Notes under the pieces: generated by a model
The model's database searches: none
Told to the model about the DNA's origin: nothing
The model's input: only the letters and a program-made list of their open reading frames with translations
Made by a program: the position numbers and the translations under genes
Source: Deltaproteobacteria bacterium
Lineage (GTDB): Bacteria; Myxococcota_A; JAADFL01
Direction of reading: 5' to 3'
NCBI GenBank assembly: GCA_013152945.1
Contig: JAADFL010000018.1
Coordinates: 1 to 64,000, forward strand
DNA: 64,000 bases
In this document: positions 8,273 to 16,015 of the stretch, piece after piece
Numbering within the stretch: the first letter of the stretch is position 1
Layout of the letters: each line of letters starts with the position of its first letter

Positions 8273-9991
8273 ATGAATTCTTCAGGAATGATCCGGTCTA
8301 TATTGCTTGTCTGCCTTTGGTGCTTATTGGTTGCAATACCATACGGTTGTACCTCTTCAAGTGGAAGTGACACAGACTCTGATATCGACACTGATACTGA
8401 CACGGACACTGATACAGATACAGATACTGACATAGACACTGATACGGATACGGACACGGACACAGACACAGACACTGACACTGACACAGATACGGATACT
8501 GATACTGATACTGACATTGACATTGACACTGATACGGATACAGATACTGATACTGATACTGACATTGACACTGATACGGATACAGATACTGATACTGATA
8601 CGGATACTGACACGGATACTGACACGGATACGGACACGGACATAGACACGGATACTGACACGGATACGGATACGGACACGGACACGGGCGGCAAGATAGT
8701 AGAATTCGATCCCAATACTTATGAAGAAAATACGGATGATTTCAGCCTGGGTGTCCAGGTCGGGGGCACACAGTCTCATGAAGCAATCTTTTGGACTAAA
8801 TATACCGGCAACAGAGAAATTGTACTAAAGGTGTGGAAGGATCTGGGAAACGGCAAGGTTGAGATGTTCTTTGATGGACCTGCTGTTGTTCAGGAAGGTG
8901 GTTACGTTCATACACATGTAAATGGATTAAGGAGTTATACCCAGTACTACTATGCATTTTTTGAAAAAGATCAAGGCGGCGGTATAGGAGTATTCAGGAG
9001 CAATATCGGCACATTCAGGACAGCACCTGCATCGACGCAAATCATTCCCTTGAGGTTTTCCGCAACACATGGAACCAATCAGGATAATGGCGGCAAGGCA
9101 GGATTTCCGTACCTCACGGCATGCGCGAACTATGACCTGGATTTCTTTTTGCATCTGGGAGACATAACGTACAATGATGGAGCAAAAAGTGTTTCAGAAT
9201 ACAGAACGATGTGGGAGAAAAACCTGTCCGAAAAAGGATTCAAGGACATATTTGCAGCAACTACTTTCTACTCAGTATGGGACGACCACGAGGTAGGCAA
9301 CAACTATGACCCGGAGACAACCGATCCCCAGCAAATGAAAAACGCTTACGACGTGTACTTCGAGTACATGGCGGTTCCGCGCGACCAGGACCATCCTTAC
9401 AGGATCTGGCGTTCGTACAAGTGGGGCAAGACAGCCGAATTGTTTCTCCTTGATTGCAGGTCGGAAAGGAAGCCGTCGTCACGCCTCGGCGACAATGCCC
9501 AGTACATTTCCGAGGAACAACTATACTGGTTCATAGATGCACTGGACAATTCCGACGCAGTATTCAAGCTCATTGCCAACTCGGTTCCCATCACCAATTA
9601 TCCCGCCTTGTTCGACACTGCGGCAAACGACAGATGGGAAGGTTACAAGGCACAACGCACGGAATTATTGGACACAATAAAACAGGCGGGAATTAAACAC
9701 GTATACTGGCTGACAGGTGACTTTCACCTTGCCGTCGTGGGCTGGCTCGAACCTGACAAGAGTTACGGCATGCACGAGATACAGATGGGGCCGGGCGGGG
9801 CCATGAACAATCCATTGGGGAGTCTTCTGAAGCCACCCCAGTTCTCGTTCGGCCGCGGCTCGGGCCTGGGTCATGCTGCAGACACGGCCACAATCGTGGA
9901 CCTTGATCCAAAGTCTGTTCCGCCCTCGTTTCATGTTGTTTTCTACGATAAAGACGGCAAGGTCCTCCACGACGAGGTACTGACCGATTAG
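8273..9991 (+). CDS. PhoD-like phosphatase on an Asp-Thr stalk, lipoprotein-like
   Basis: 572 residues. A hydrophobic signal ends in PYGC (C26). Then comes a stalk of about 106 residues made almost only of Asp-Thr dipeptides. A beta-rich domain (about 145-250) precedes a metallophosphoesterase of the PhoD type: FLHLGDITYND, WDDHEVGNNY, DRWEGYKAQ and WLTGDFHLA supply the metal-binding Asp, Asn and His residues of that family. PhoD enzymes hydrolyse phosphomonoesters or diesters outside the cytoplasm with Fe/Ca. The stalk presumably holds the enzyme away from the membrane. The start ATG follows GCGAGGTTAAAC. The signal has no twin-arginine motif, unlike many PhoD proteins. Confidence 0.9.
   Translation: MNSSGMIRSILLVCLWCLLVAIPYGCTSSSGSDTDSDIDTDTDTDTDTDTDTDIDTDTDTDTDTDTDTDTDTDTDTDTDTDIDIDTDTDTDTDTDTDIDTDTDTDTDTDTDTDTDTDTDTDTDIDTDTDTDTDTDTDTGGKIVEFDPNTYEENTDDFSLGVQVGGTQSHEAIFWTKYTGNREIVLKVWKDLGNGKVEMFFDGPAVVQEGGYVHTHVNGLRSYTQYYYAFFEKDQGGGIGVFRSNIGTFRTAPASTQIIPLRFSATHGTNQDNGGKAGFPYLTACANYDLDFFLHLGDITYNDGAKSVSEYRTMWEKNLSEKGFKDIFAATTFYSVWDDHEVGNNYDPETTDPQQMKNAYDVYFEYMAVPRDQDHPYRIWRSYKWGKTAELFLLDCRSERKPSSRLGDNAQYISEEQLYWFIDALDNSDAVFKLIANSVPITNYPALFDTAANDRWEGYKAQRTELLDTIKQAGIKHVYWLTGDFHLAVVGWLEPDKSYGMHEIQMGPGGAMNNPLGSLLKPPQFSFGRGSGLGHAADTATIVDLDPKSVPPSFHVVFYDKDGKVLHDEVLTD
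8369..8686 (+). repeat. Asp-Thr (GAY-ACN) hexanucleotide repeat tract
   Basis: 318 bases, 106 codons, alternating Asp codons with Thr codons and a few Ile or Ser replacements. Third positions vary freely (GAC/GAT; ACA/ACT/ACG), with longer near-identical blocks such as GATACGGATACAGATACT repeated. This points to expansion by slippage or recombination combined with selection for the amino acids. It encodes the acidic stalk of the PhoD-like protein. Confidence 0.95.
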
Positions 9992-10024
9992 ATCCGGCTG
10001 AGAACCAGGCAGTATTTTGCCCGG

Positions 10025-11401
10025 TTAACCCCGGGCCGGTTTCCAGGAACCGTCCAGGAACACGGTCATGGCCTTCTTCATGTACAGGTGGTCCATTGTG
10101 CCTGCCAATTCCCTGATACTGTGCATGGCAAGCTGGGGATTCCCCACGTCGGCAACCGGCACGCCCAGAATGGCCGAAGTCATGCTGCCAATGGTGCTGC
10201 CCGACCTATAATCGGAACGATTCACGAACTCTTGCATGGGCACGCCAGCCGCTTTACAGCATTGCCCGAATACCGCCGCACTAAGGGCGTCGGTTGCATA
10301 GGCCCTTGAAGCATGAAGTTTAAGGACCGGGCCCTTGTTCAGCGAAGGCGCATGGTTGGGATCGTGCCTGGATGCATATCCAGGGTGCCTGGCATGGGCA
10401 TTGTCAGCCGAGATCATGAAAGACCCGGCAAGGCCTGCCAGGAAGCCTTCACGATCGTCACCAAGGGCCATGGCGGTCCTCTCCAGGATTGACGGCAAGA
10501 AAGTGGAACGCGCCCCCTGTGCAGTTTGACTGCCGATTTCTTCATTGTCGAGGCAGGCAAGTATTCTCGTGTGGGCCGTGCCTCCTCCCATATCTTTCAA
10601 GGACGCCAGTAATGCCGAAAGACCGGCATGACACATGGCAAGGTCATCTAGGCGGCCGGATCTAATGAATTCGTAGTCAATACCCCCGAAACCGGCAGGC
10701 TGGGCGTCGTACAAGTAAAGATCCATGGATAAAATGGATTCCCGGTCCAGGCCCAAACTTGCAGCCACTAAGGCCTTCACTCCTCTTTCGGCTTTATTCG
10801 AACCGAGGCTCTCGTCTCCCATGATTATTGCCATCTCGGTCTGGGGATTAACGGTAAGCCCCTTGTCATTGGCCTCCCTGTTCAAGTGAATGGCCAAGTT
10901 CGGCATGGATAAGAAGGGCGTATCACTGCAATAGAGCCTGCTTTCGACCTCGCCTTCACTATTCTTGAACATAACCCTGCCGCAAAGGCCCAGATCCCTG
11001 TCCATCCATGTCACCCGCAATGGGCCTCCGTACACCTCAGCCGACAGTGTCACAAGACCGTCAGGCTCCTTTTTTTCAGGGCTCGGCTTCAACTTGAAAC
11101 CCGGGCTGTCCGTGTGTGCGCCCAGCATGAAGAAGCCTGCCCTTGAAACACGGGACTTGCCTGCAACTATTGCGATTATGGAAGAATCACCCCTGGTGAC
11201 ATAATACCTTCCCTTGGGTTCCATGGTAAACTTGTCTTTTTCATCCAACTGTTGGAACCCGTTTTCTTTCAGCCTCTCAACCAGGTTTTCGATTGCAAAA
11301 AAAGCACAGGGACTCTTGTCCAAGAATTCAATCAGCCCGAGACACAACTCTTTTGCCTCGGGCCTTGTTGCCCCGGAATCTCTTTTCTCAAGATCGTTCA
11401 T
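10025..11401 (-). CDS. apeB: M18 family aminopeptidase
   Basis: 458-residue cytosolic metallo-aminopeptidase of family M18 (aspartyl aminopeptidase type), which removes N-terminal, often acidic, residues from peptides using two metal ions. Visible motifs are GAHTDSPGFK near the N-terminus, SGRLDD, DNEEIGS, the conserved block SADNAHARHPGY, GSTIGS and DVGNPQLAMHSIRE with the C-terminal His ligand. The second Met (MNDLEKRD) was chosen because GGAGGTGGTG stands right before it; the upstream ATG at 11413 would swallow this ribosome site. It is divergent from the GH92 gene, with a 15-bp palindrome covering its probable -35 box. The symbol follows the bacterial apeB naming and is moderately certain. 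Confidence 0.93.
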   Translation of the reverse strand: MNDLEKRDSGATRPEAKELCLGLIEFLDKSPCAFFAIENLVERLKENGFQQLDEKDKFTMEPKGRYYVTRGDSSIIAIVAGKSRVSRAGFFMLGAHTDSPGFKLKPSPEKKEPDGLVTLSAEVYGGPLRVTWMDRDLGLCGRVMFKNSEGEVESRLYCSDTPFLSMPNLAIHLNREANDKGLTVNPQTEMAIIMGDESLGSNKAERGVKALVAASLGLDRESILSMDLYLYDAQPAGFGGIDYEFIRSGRLDDLAMCHAGLSALLASLKDMGGGTAHTRILACLDNEEIGSQTAQGARSTFLPSILERTAMALGDDREGFLAGLAGSFMISADNAHARHPGYASRHDPNHAPSLNKGPVLKLHASRAYATDALSAAVFGQCCKAAGVPMQEFVNRSDYRSGSTIGSMTSAILGVPVADVGNPQLAMHSIRELAGTMDHLYMKKAMTVFLDGSWKPARG

Positions 11402-11419
11402 CACCACCTCCATGTCAGC

Positions 11420-11447
11420 AAAATATCAGATTGGTTTACATTGTAAA
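11420..11447 (-). promoter_or_regulatory. Putative promoter of the M18 aminopeptidase gene
   Basis: On the minus strand TTTACA (11447-11442) and TATTTT (11425-11420) are 16 bases apart, five of six and four of six matches to the sigma-70 boxes. The -35 box lies inside the palindrome at 11434-11448. Confidence 0.45.
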
Positions 11448-11448
11448 C
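11434..11448. promoter_or_regulatory. 15-bp perfect palindromic operator candidate
   Basis: GTTTACA-T-TGTAAAC, a perfect 7-1-7 dyad, lies between the divergent aminopeptidase and GH92 mannosidase genes. Its position over a probable -35 box suggests a repressor site that could control either gene. The half-site is AT-rich, typical of LacI, GntR or TetR-type regulators; none is encoded nearby. Confidence 0.55.
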
Positions 11449-11585
11449 ATTTGTGGTTGTTCGAGTTCTGTTATAGCCTGCCATGTCTTATTGCAAAATT
11501 CGGGAGACAGGCGCATATATTGTCACCAGGACGTGAAAGTGGATCCCGGAGCCAATTTGAAAAAGATCTATTCAGGGAGAAACCA

Positions 11586-13937
11586 ATGCAGCAGAAAAAA
11601 AGCCGGTTAATTAAATCTGTATTCACGGGTATTCATGCTCTGTTTGCTTTAGTTTTATTTTTTACAGGTTGCTCGGTCAACCGGGGCAATGGGGACAACG
11701 GCAAAAAAGAAGAGCCCTTCCCTGATGACTGCGTGGAAATGACGAATGTGTTCCAGGGCACGGGAGGCGAAGGATTCTCCACCGGACAGGTGACTCCAAG
11801 TGCGTGCAGGCCATTCGGCCCCATGAGAGTAGGCCCGAACACTTCAGGTAAGAACGGCGCATTTCAGGCCTATCATTTTTCCGGGTACTACTACCCGGAC
11901 GAATACTCTTTCGGCATCGCCCATGTCAGAATGAGTGGAATCGGCGGAAGCGACCAGGGAAACATACTGTTCCAGCCGCTCTTCGACATGGATGAATCCG
12001 ACACCAGGGAAGCCGGGTACAAACGCAAGATGGACAAGAAATCAGAACAGGCGTCGCCCGGTTACTACAAGGTAAAGTATGAGCAAGGAATAACCATAGA
12101 GCTTACCGCCACCAGGCATTGCGCATTGCACAACTATACTTATGAAAACGAGGCAGGCGAACCATGCCTGCTAATAGATGCCGGCGCAGCGGTTCCAGGA
12201 AGCCATGTTACGGATTGCGAGACCACCCTTGATCCCAAGGGCAAGACTATATATGGATGGGCCTTGAACAAGGGCGGATTGAGCGGAAGGTACGGCGGGT
12301 TGAAGGTTTTTTTCCGGTTAAAGCTCGACGGCGCCGACATCTCAAGGTATGGAGCTTTCGAGCCCGGTTCCCTGCACCCGGATGAAACCCACAGCAGGGG
12401 GAGTGGCGGAATCTATGTCTGCTTCAAAAAACAGGGGGCAGGCACAACCAGCGTAACAGCAAGAGTAGGCATCTCGTACGTGGACCAGGAGGGCGCAGAC
12501 AACAATCTTAAGGCTGAAACATCGGGCCTGACATTCGAACAGGTCAAGGCCGATGCAGCAGCGGAATGGAAGAAAATGCTCTGCCGGATAAAGGTAATCG
12601 GCGGCACAAAGGATCAGCGCCGAATATTCTATTCATCGCTGTACCACTCATTTATTATGCCTACTGTTTTCGAAGATTCCGATTCCAGGTACATGGGTTT
12701 CGACAACAAGATCCATAAGGCGTACGGTTTCACCTATTATACGGACTTCTCCTTGTGGGACACGTTCAGGACACTTCATCCGCTGCTTGCCCTGCTACTC
12801 CCTGAGCGACAAAACAACATGCTTCAGTCACTGGTCACTATGTATGAGCAAGGAGGAGCCATGCCCAGGTGGCCCCAGGGGACGGGGTACACAGGGTCCA
12901 TGATCGGTTCTCATGCAGACGCGGTATTTGCCGACAGTATAGTAAAGGGTCTGACAGGCTTTGACGTGCAGACAGCTTACAAGGGTATCAGGGCATCTGC
13001 GACCGGCGTGGTAGATCCTGTCGGGAGGGGCGGTATCGAAGATTACCTGTCCCTGGGGTGGGTGCCTGCGGACAAGGAGGGCAGTAGCGTATCCAGGACA
13101 ATGGAATTCTCTTTCGACGATTTTTGTGTTGCCCAGGTCGCAGAATACCTTGGCGCCAAAGAAGACATGGACATTTTCCTGCAGCATTCGGGCAATTACA
13201 AAAACCTGTTCGATCCTGACAAGGGCTTTTTCAGGGGCAGGAACTCGGACGGCACGTGGTTTGACCAGGGAACCGGCCAAGAATGGGACCCATTGTATTT
13301 TTCAGATGAGTTCGCAGAAGGAAATGCCTGGCAATACTTCTGGTTCGTTCCCCATGACGTGGCAGGCCTTGCCGAGCTTGCCGGAGGCAAGGCAAAATTG
13401 CTCGCCAAACTTGAGCAATTCTTTGAACTCACAAAGCAGGACTTCGAATCAGGCCGCTCCGATTACAACCTCTTGCCCAAACCTTACTACTGGCATGGAA
13501 ACGAACCCGATATACAAGCCGCATACATGTTCTGTGATCTCGGCAGGCCCGACCTGGCACAAAAGTGGAGCAGGTGGATCATGGAAAACAGGTACAACCC
13601 GAACCCTGACGGTATTCCGGGCAACGATGACTGTGGAACCATGGGTTCCTGGTACGTCTGGAGCGCAATCGGCTTGTACCCGGTGGTGGGAAAACCGTAC
13701 TACTACCTGATTGCTCCCCTGTTCCACAAGGTCAGTATTGAACTTGGCGACAAGACACTGACCATTGTAAAGGAATCCATTGATGGTGATGGTGACGGTG
13801 ATGAATACATCCAGTCAGCAACCCTGGACGGGCGGGATCTGCAAGGCCCGTTCATCAAGCATTCAGACGTCTTGTCCGGCACGGTACTGAAAGTCAAAGT
13901 CGGTTCCGAGCCGTCATCCTGGGGAACCGGGAATTAA
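11586..13937 (+). CDS. GH92 alpha-mannosidase-like lipoprotein
   Basis: 783-residue exported glycoside hydrolase of family GH92 (calcium-dependent exo-alpha-mannosidases). The signal peptide ends in FFTGC, so it should be lipid-anchored. An N-terminal beta-sandwich (about 45-300) starts with the typical segment GGEGFSTGQVTPSACRPFG. The (alpha/alpha)6 barrel shows YYTDFSLWDTFRTLHPL, EGNAWQYFWFVPHD, HGNEPDIQAAYMF and GNDDCGTMGSWYVWSAIGLY, which hold the family's catalytic and calcium-binding positions. The start was set at the ATG after TTCAGGGAGAAACC; the open frame reaches 124 codons further up but lacks coding character. A strong terminator follows. It likely trims mannose from glycans at the surface. 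Confidence 0.95.
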   Translation: MQQKKSRLIKSVFTGIHALFALVLFFTGCSVNRGNGDNGKKEEPFPDDCVEMTNVFQGTGGEGFSTGQVTPSACRPFGPMRVGPNTSGKNGAFQAYHFSGYYYPDEYSFGIAHVRMSGIGGSDQGNILFQPLFDMDESDTREAGYKRKMDKKSEQASPGYYKVKYEQGITIELTATRHCALHNYTYENEAGEPCLLIDAGAAVPGSHVTDCETTLDPKGKTIYGWALNKGGLSGRYGGLKVFFRLKLDGADISRYGAFEPGSLHPDETHSRGSGGIYVCFKKQGAGTTSVTARVGISYVDQEGADNNLKAETSGLTFEQVKADAAAEWKKMLCRIKVIGGTKDQRRIFYSSLYHSFIMPTVFEDSDSRYMGFDNKIHKAYGFTYYTDFSLWDTFRTLHPLLALLLPERQNNMLQSLVTMYEQGGAMPRWPQGTGYTGSMIGSHADAVFADSIVKGLTGFDVQTAYKGIRASATGVVDPVGRGGIEDYLSLGWVPADKEGSSVSRTMEFSFDDFCVAQVAEYLGAKEDMDIFLQHSGNYKNLFDPDKGFFRGRNSDGTWFDQGTGQEWDPLYFSDEFAEGNAWQYFWFVPHDVAGLAELAGGKAKLLAKLEQFFELTKQDFESGRSDYNLLPKPYYWHGNEPDIQAAYMFCDLGRPDLAQKWSRWIMENRYNPNPDGIPGNDDCGTMGSWYVWSAIGLYPVVGKPYYYLIAPLFHKVSIELGDKTLTIVKESIDGDGDGDEYIQSATLDGRDLQGPFIKHSDVLSGTVLKVKVGSEPSSWGTGN

Positions 13938-13960
13938 AGCCGTTGCCCGTGTTCCTCTCA

Positions 13961-13987
13961 CAAGCCTATTTAGGCTTGATTGTTTTT
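13961..13987 (+). terminator. Rho-independent terminator after the GH92 gene
   Basis: CAAGCCT-ATTT-AGGCTTG forms a perfect 7-bp stem with a 4-base loop, followed by ATTGTTTTT. It begins 23 bases after the GH92 stop codon and should end that transcript. Confidence 0.8.
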
Positions 13988-14069
13988 CCGGCCGAAATGG
14001 CCTATATGGAGGCTATGGCGTTGCCAGGAGGACGAAATCCTATTAAAAGATGTAACAAGGAGCATGGTG

Positions 14070-14309
14070 ATGGAATCCAAAGACAGCGTAAACTGGGAAA
14101 AGGTGGACGAGGTTGCCCTGGCCTTACTAAGCCTGACGCTTATCGAGGATCGCGTCTGGAAGGGCCTTGATTGGGACATCATGGATCGGCTTCATGAAAA
14201 GGGCTGGATATCGAACCCGAGAAGCAAGGCAAAGTCTGTGGCGGTCACTCAAGAGGGCCAGGAAAGAGCAAGAGAGTTCTTTAAGAAGCACTTCATGTCG
14301 GATGCATAG
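14070..14309 (+). CDS. DUF6429-like small protein
   Basis: 79 residues, cytosolic. The sequence VDEVALALLSLTLIED, WKGLDWDIMDRLHEKGWIS and KAKSVAVTQEG matches what I know of the DUF6429 family, a small winged-helix-like protein often found beside mobile elements or alone. Two Met codons compete; the second (MESKDS) has AAGGAG at the right 8-base distance, the first only 2 bases. It stands alone between the GH92 terminator and the convergent amylomaltase gene. The function is unknown. Confidence 0.8.
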   Translation: MESKDSVNWEKVDEVALALLSLTLIEDRVWKGLDWDIMDRLHEKGWISNPRSKAKSVAVTQEGQERAREFFKKHFMSDA

Positions 14310-14418
14310 CAGAATCCGGTCGGATTAAATCCGGGAACGAGCTTGCCAAGACAAATGGAACTCAAAAATGTAATGGAAAGGTGTTGTTGCCGCCGGACCT
14401 GTATTAGTTATACTTGAC

Positions 14419-15990
14419 CTACAGCCTGCCGCTTTCCTGCACCATCCTTTTCAATGTCTCCCGGTCGACGCCGTTTTCCGACAGGGCCGCGCCCATGGAT
14501 ACGAGATCCTCGATTGTTCCAGGCAGTCTCCATGTCCAGTTTTCCCGGCTCGAGGTCCCGGGAACATTGATGCGATCAGGCACGGCCAATAGGTCCTGGA
14601 TCGGCATGATTGCAAGACAGGAGCCGGATTTGTACAGCACCTCCAGAATCGATTCATGTACCTTCCTGCAAAATCCCAGGCCGGCCGAATCCGACCTGCC
14701 TTTCAATAACGGCAAGTTAAAAAACAATCTTTTTTCATTTTCACTTAGCATTTCCCACCATATTGCAAGTGGTTCTGTATCGTGGTTTCCGGAAGCGGCT
14801 ATGGAAAGTACTGGGTACCGGGCGGGATCTTTGAATGCATCGCCGTCCCTTTCCCAGCGTAACACCTTGTACCCGGGAATTTCTAGCCCGGCCATGCACT
14901 CCCTTACAAAATCAGGTATGACTCCGAGGTCTTCCGCAACAATGGCCCCGCCCTTCGATGCATCCCTCATGGCCAGGAGCACCGCTTTGCCTTGCTCTTC
15001 CTGGCTCTTCTTGTTGGAAGGCCTGAAATGGGGTTTTCCATTCAGCCTTGGAATAGTCCAGGTCCTGAACATCCCGACCACGTGATCCACCCTGAACAGA
15101 TCGAACAAATCAGATGCCCTGGCAGCCCTTGCACGAAACCATGAATAGTCGTCTTGTTGCATCTTGTTCCAATTGTAACCCGGCAAGCCCCAGTTCTGAC
15201 CCGTGTTGGAATACTGGTCCGGTGGAGCACCGGATTCCACTTCCAGGTCAAACAGGTCCTGGTGGGCCCACACGTCCGCGCTGTCCCTCGAAACCGTAAA
15301 GGGAAGATCCCCCATCAGGAAAATGCCCTGCCTGCTTAGTTCGGCCCGGGCCGATAACCATTGCTCGTGGGCGAGCCATTGCCCGAACCGGTGCACAAAA
15401 ATTCTGTTTTCCATTTGTTCAACCAGGCTGGAATCAATACAGAGAGGACCATGCTTCTGGCCTTCACTCCAATCTTCCCAACCTGCATGGTTGTTCGACT
15501 CTTTCAAGGCGGAATACAGGCAGTACGGATCCAGCCACTGCTGTTGGCTTACACAAAACTCCTTAAACCGCCGCCCTTTTTGTGTCAGGTGAACCAACTC
15601 GTTTTTCTTGAATCTCTCGGCTACTGATGCAAGCAATGATTTCTTTGCAACACGAACAGCCTTGTAATCCACTCGTTCACAATTTCCTGCAGAAAGTCCG
15701 GCATCGGAGAATGCCTTGCCTACTTCGTCTTCTCCAAGTTCGGGCAAGCCCGAAAAAGACAAGTAGACAGGATCAATGGCAAACGCCGACACAGCCGAAT
15801 AAGGGCTGGTCTCAAAATCTCCCATGTCGAATATAGGCAGGACCTGGATCACGGTCTGCCCCATTGATGCGAACCATTCACCAGCCTGTGCAAGGTCAGG
15901 AATTTCTCCAATAAAAGGGCTATTGCGTGTACGCAGCGAAAACAAAGGAACAATTACGCCTGCCCTCTTCTCTTTGAAATTCAAAGGCAT
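14419..15990 (-). CDS. malQ: 4-alpha-glucanotransferase (amylomaltase, GH77)
   Basis: 523-residue GH77 enzyme that transfers alpha-1,4-glucan segments between oligosaccharides in glycogen and maltodextrin metabolism. It has the family's entry motif SPYSAVSAFAIDPVYL, the nucleophile region FRVDHVVGMFRTW, the acid/base region IVAEDLGVIP and the third carboxylate region GNHDTEPLAIWW. The length fits the compact (about 500-residue) bacterial form rather than the 690-residue enterobacterial form. The start is the ATG 4 bases after AGGAGGAA; the frame continues 16 codons upstream into the neighbouring gene. The gene lies 25 bases behind the large lipoprotein gene and is probably co-transcribed with it. 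Confidence 0.95.
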   Translation of the reverse strand: MPLNFKEKRAGVIVPLFSLRTRNSPFIGEIPDLAQAGEWFASMGQTVIQVLPIFDMGDFETSPYSAVSAFAIDPVYLSFSGLPELGEDEVGKAFSDAGLSAGNCERVDYKAVRVAKKSLLASVAERFKKNELVHLTQKGRRFKEFCVSQQQWLDPYCLYSALKESNNHAGWEDWSEGQKHGPLCIDSSLVEQMENRIFVHRFGQWLAHEQWLSARAELSRQGIFLMGDLPFTVSRDSADVWAHQDLFDLEVESGAPPDQYSNTGQNWGLPGYNWNKMQQDDYSWFRARAARASDLFDLFRVDHVVGMFRTWTIPRLNGKPHFRPSNKKSQEEQGKAVLLAMRDASKGGAIVAEDLGVIPDFVRECMAGLEIPGYKVLRWERDGDAFKDPARYPVLSIAASGNHDTEPLAIWWEMLSENEKRLFFNLPLLKGRSDSAGLGFCRKVHESILEVLYKSGSCLAIMPIQDLLAVPDRINVPGTSSRENWTWRLPGTIEDLVSMGAALSENGVDRETLKRMVQESGRL

Positions 15991-16015
15991 CCGATTCCTC
16001 CTGCATTTTCCTTGC

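Noticed and set aside
8369-8686. Repeat tract as CRISPR array
   Set aside because: Continuous 6-base codon repeat in frame with no spacers.
8257-8779. Long minus-strand frames rich in Ser-Val or Arg-Ile over the Asp-Thr tract
   Set aside because: They are antisense shadows of the GAY-ACN repeat; no ribosome site and pure dipeptide composition.
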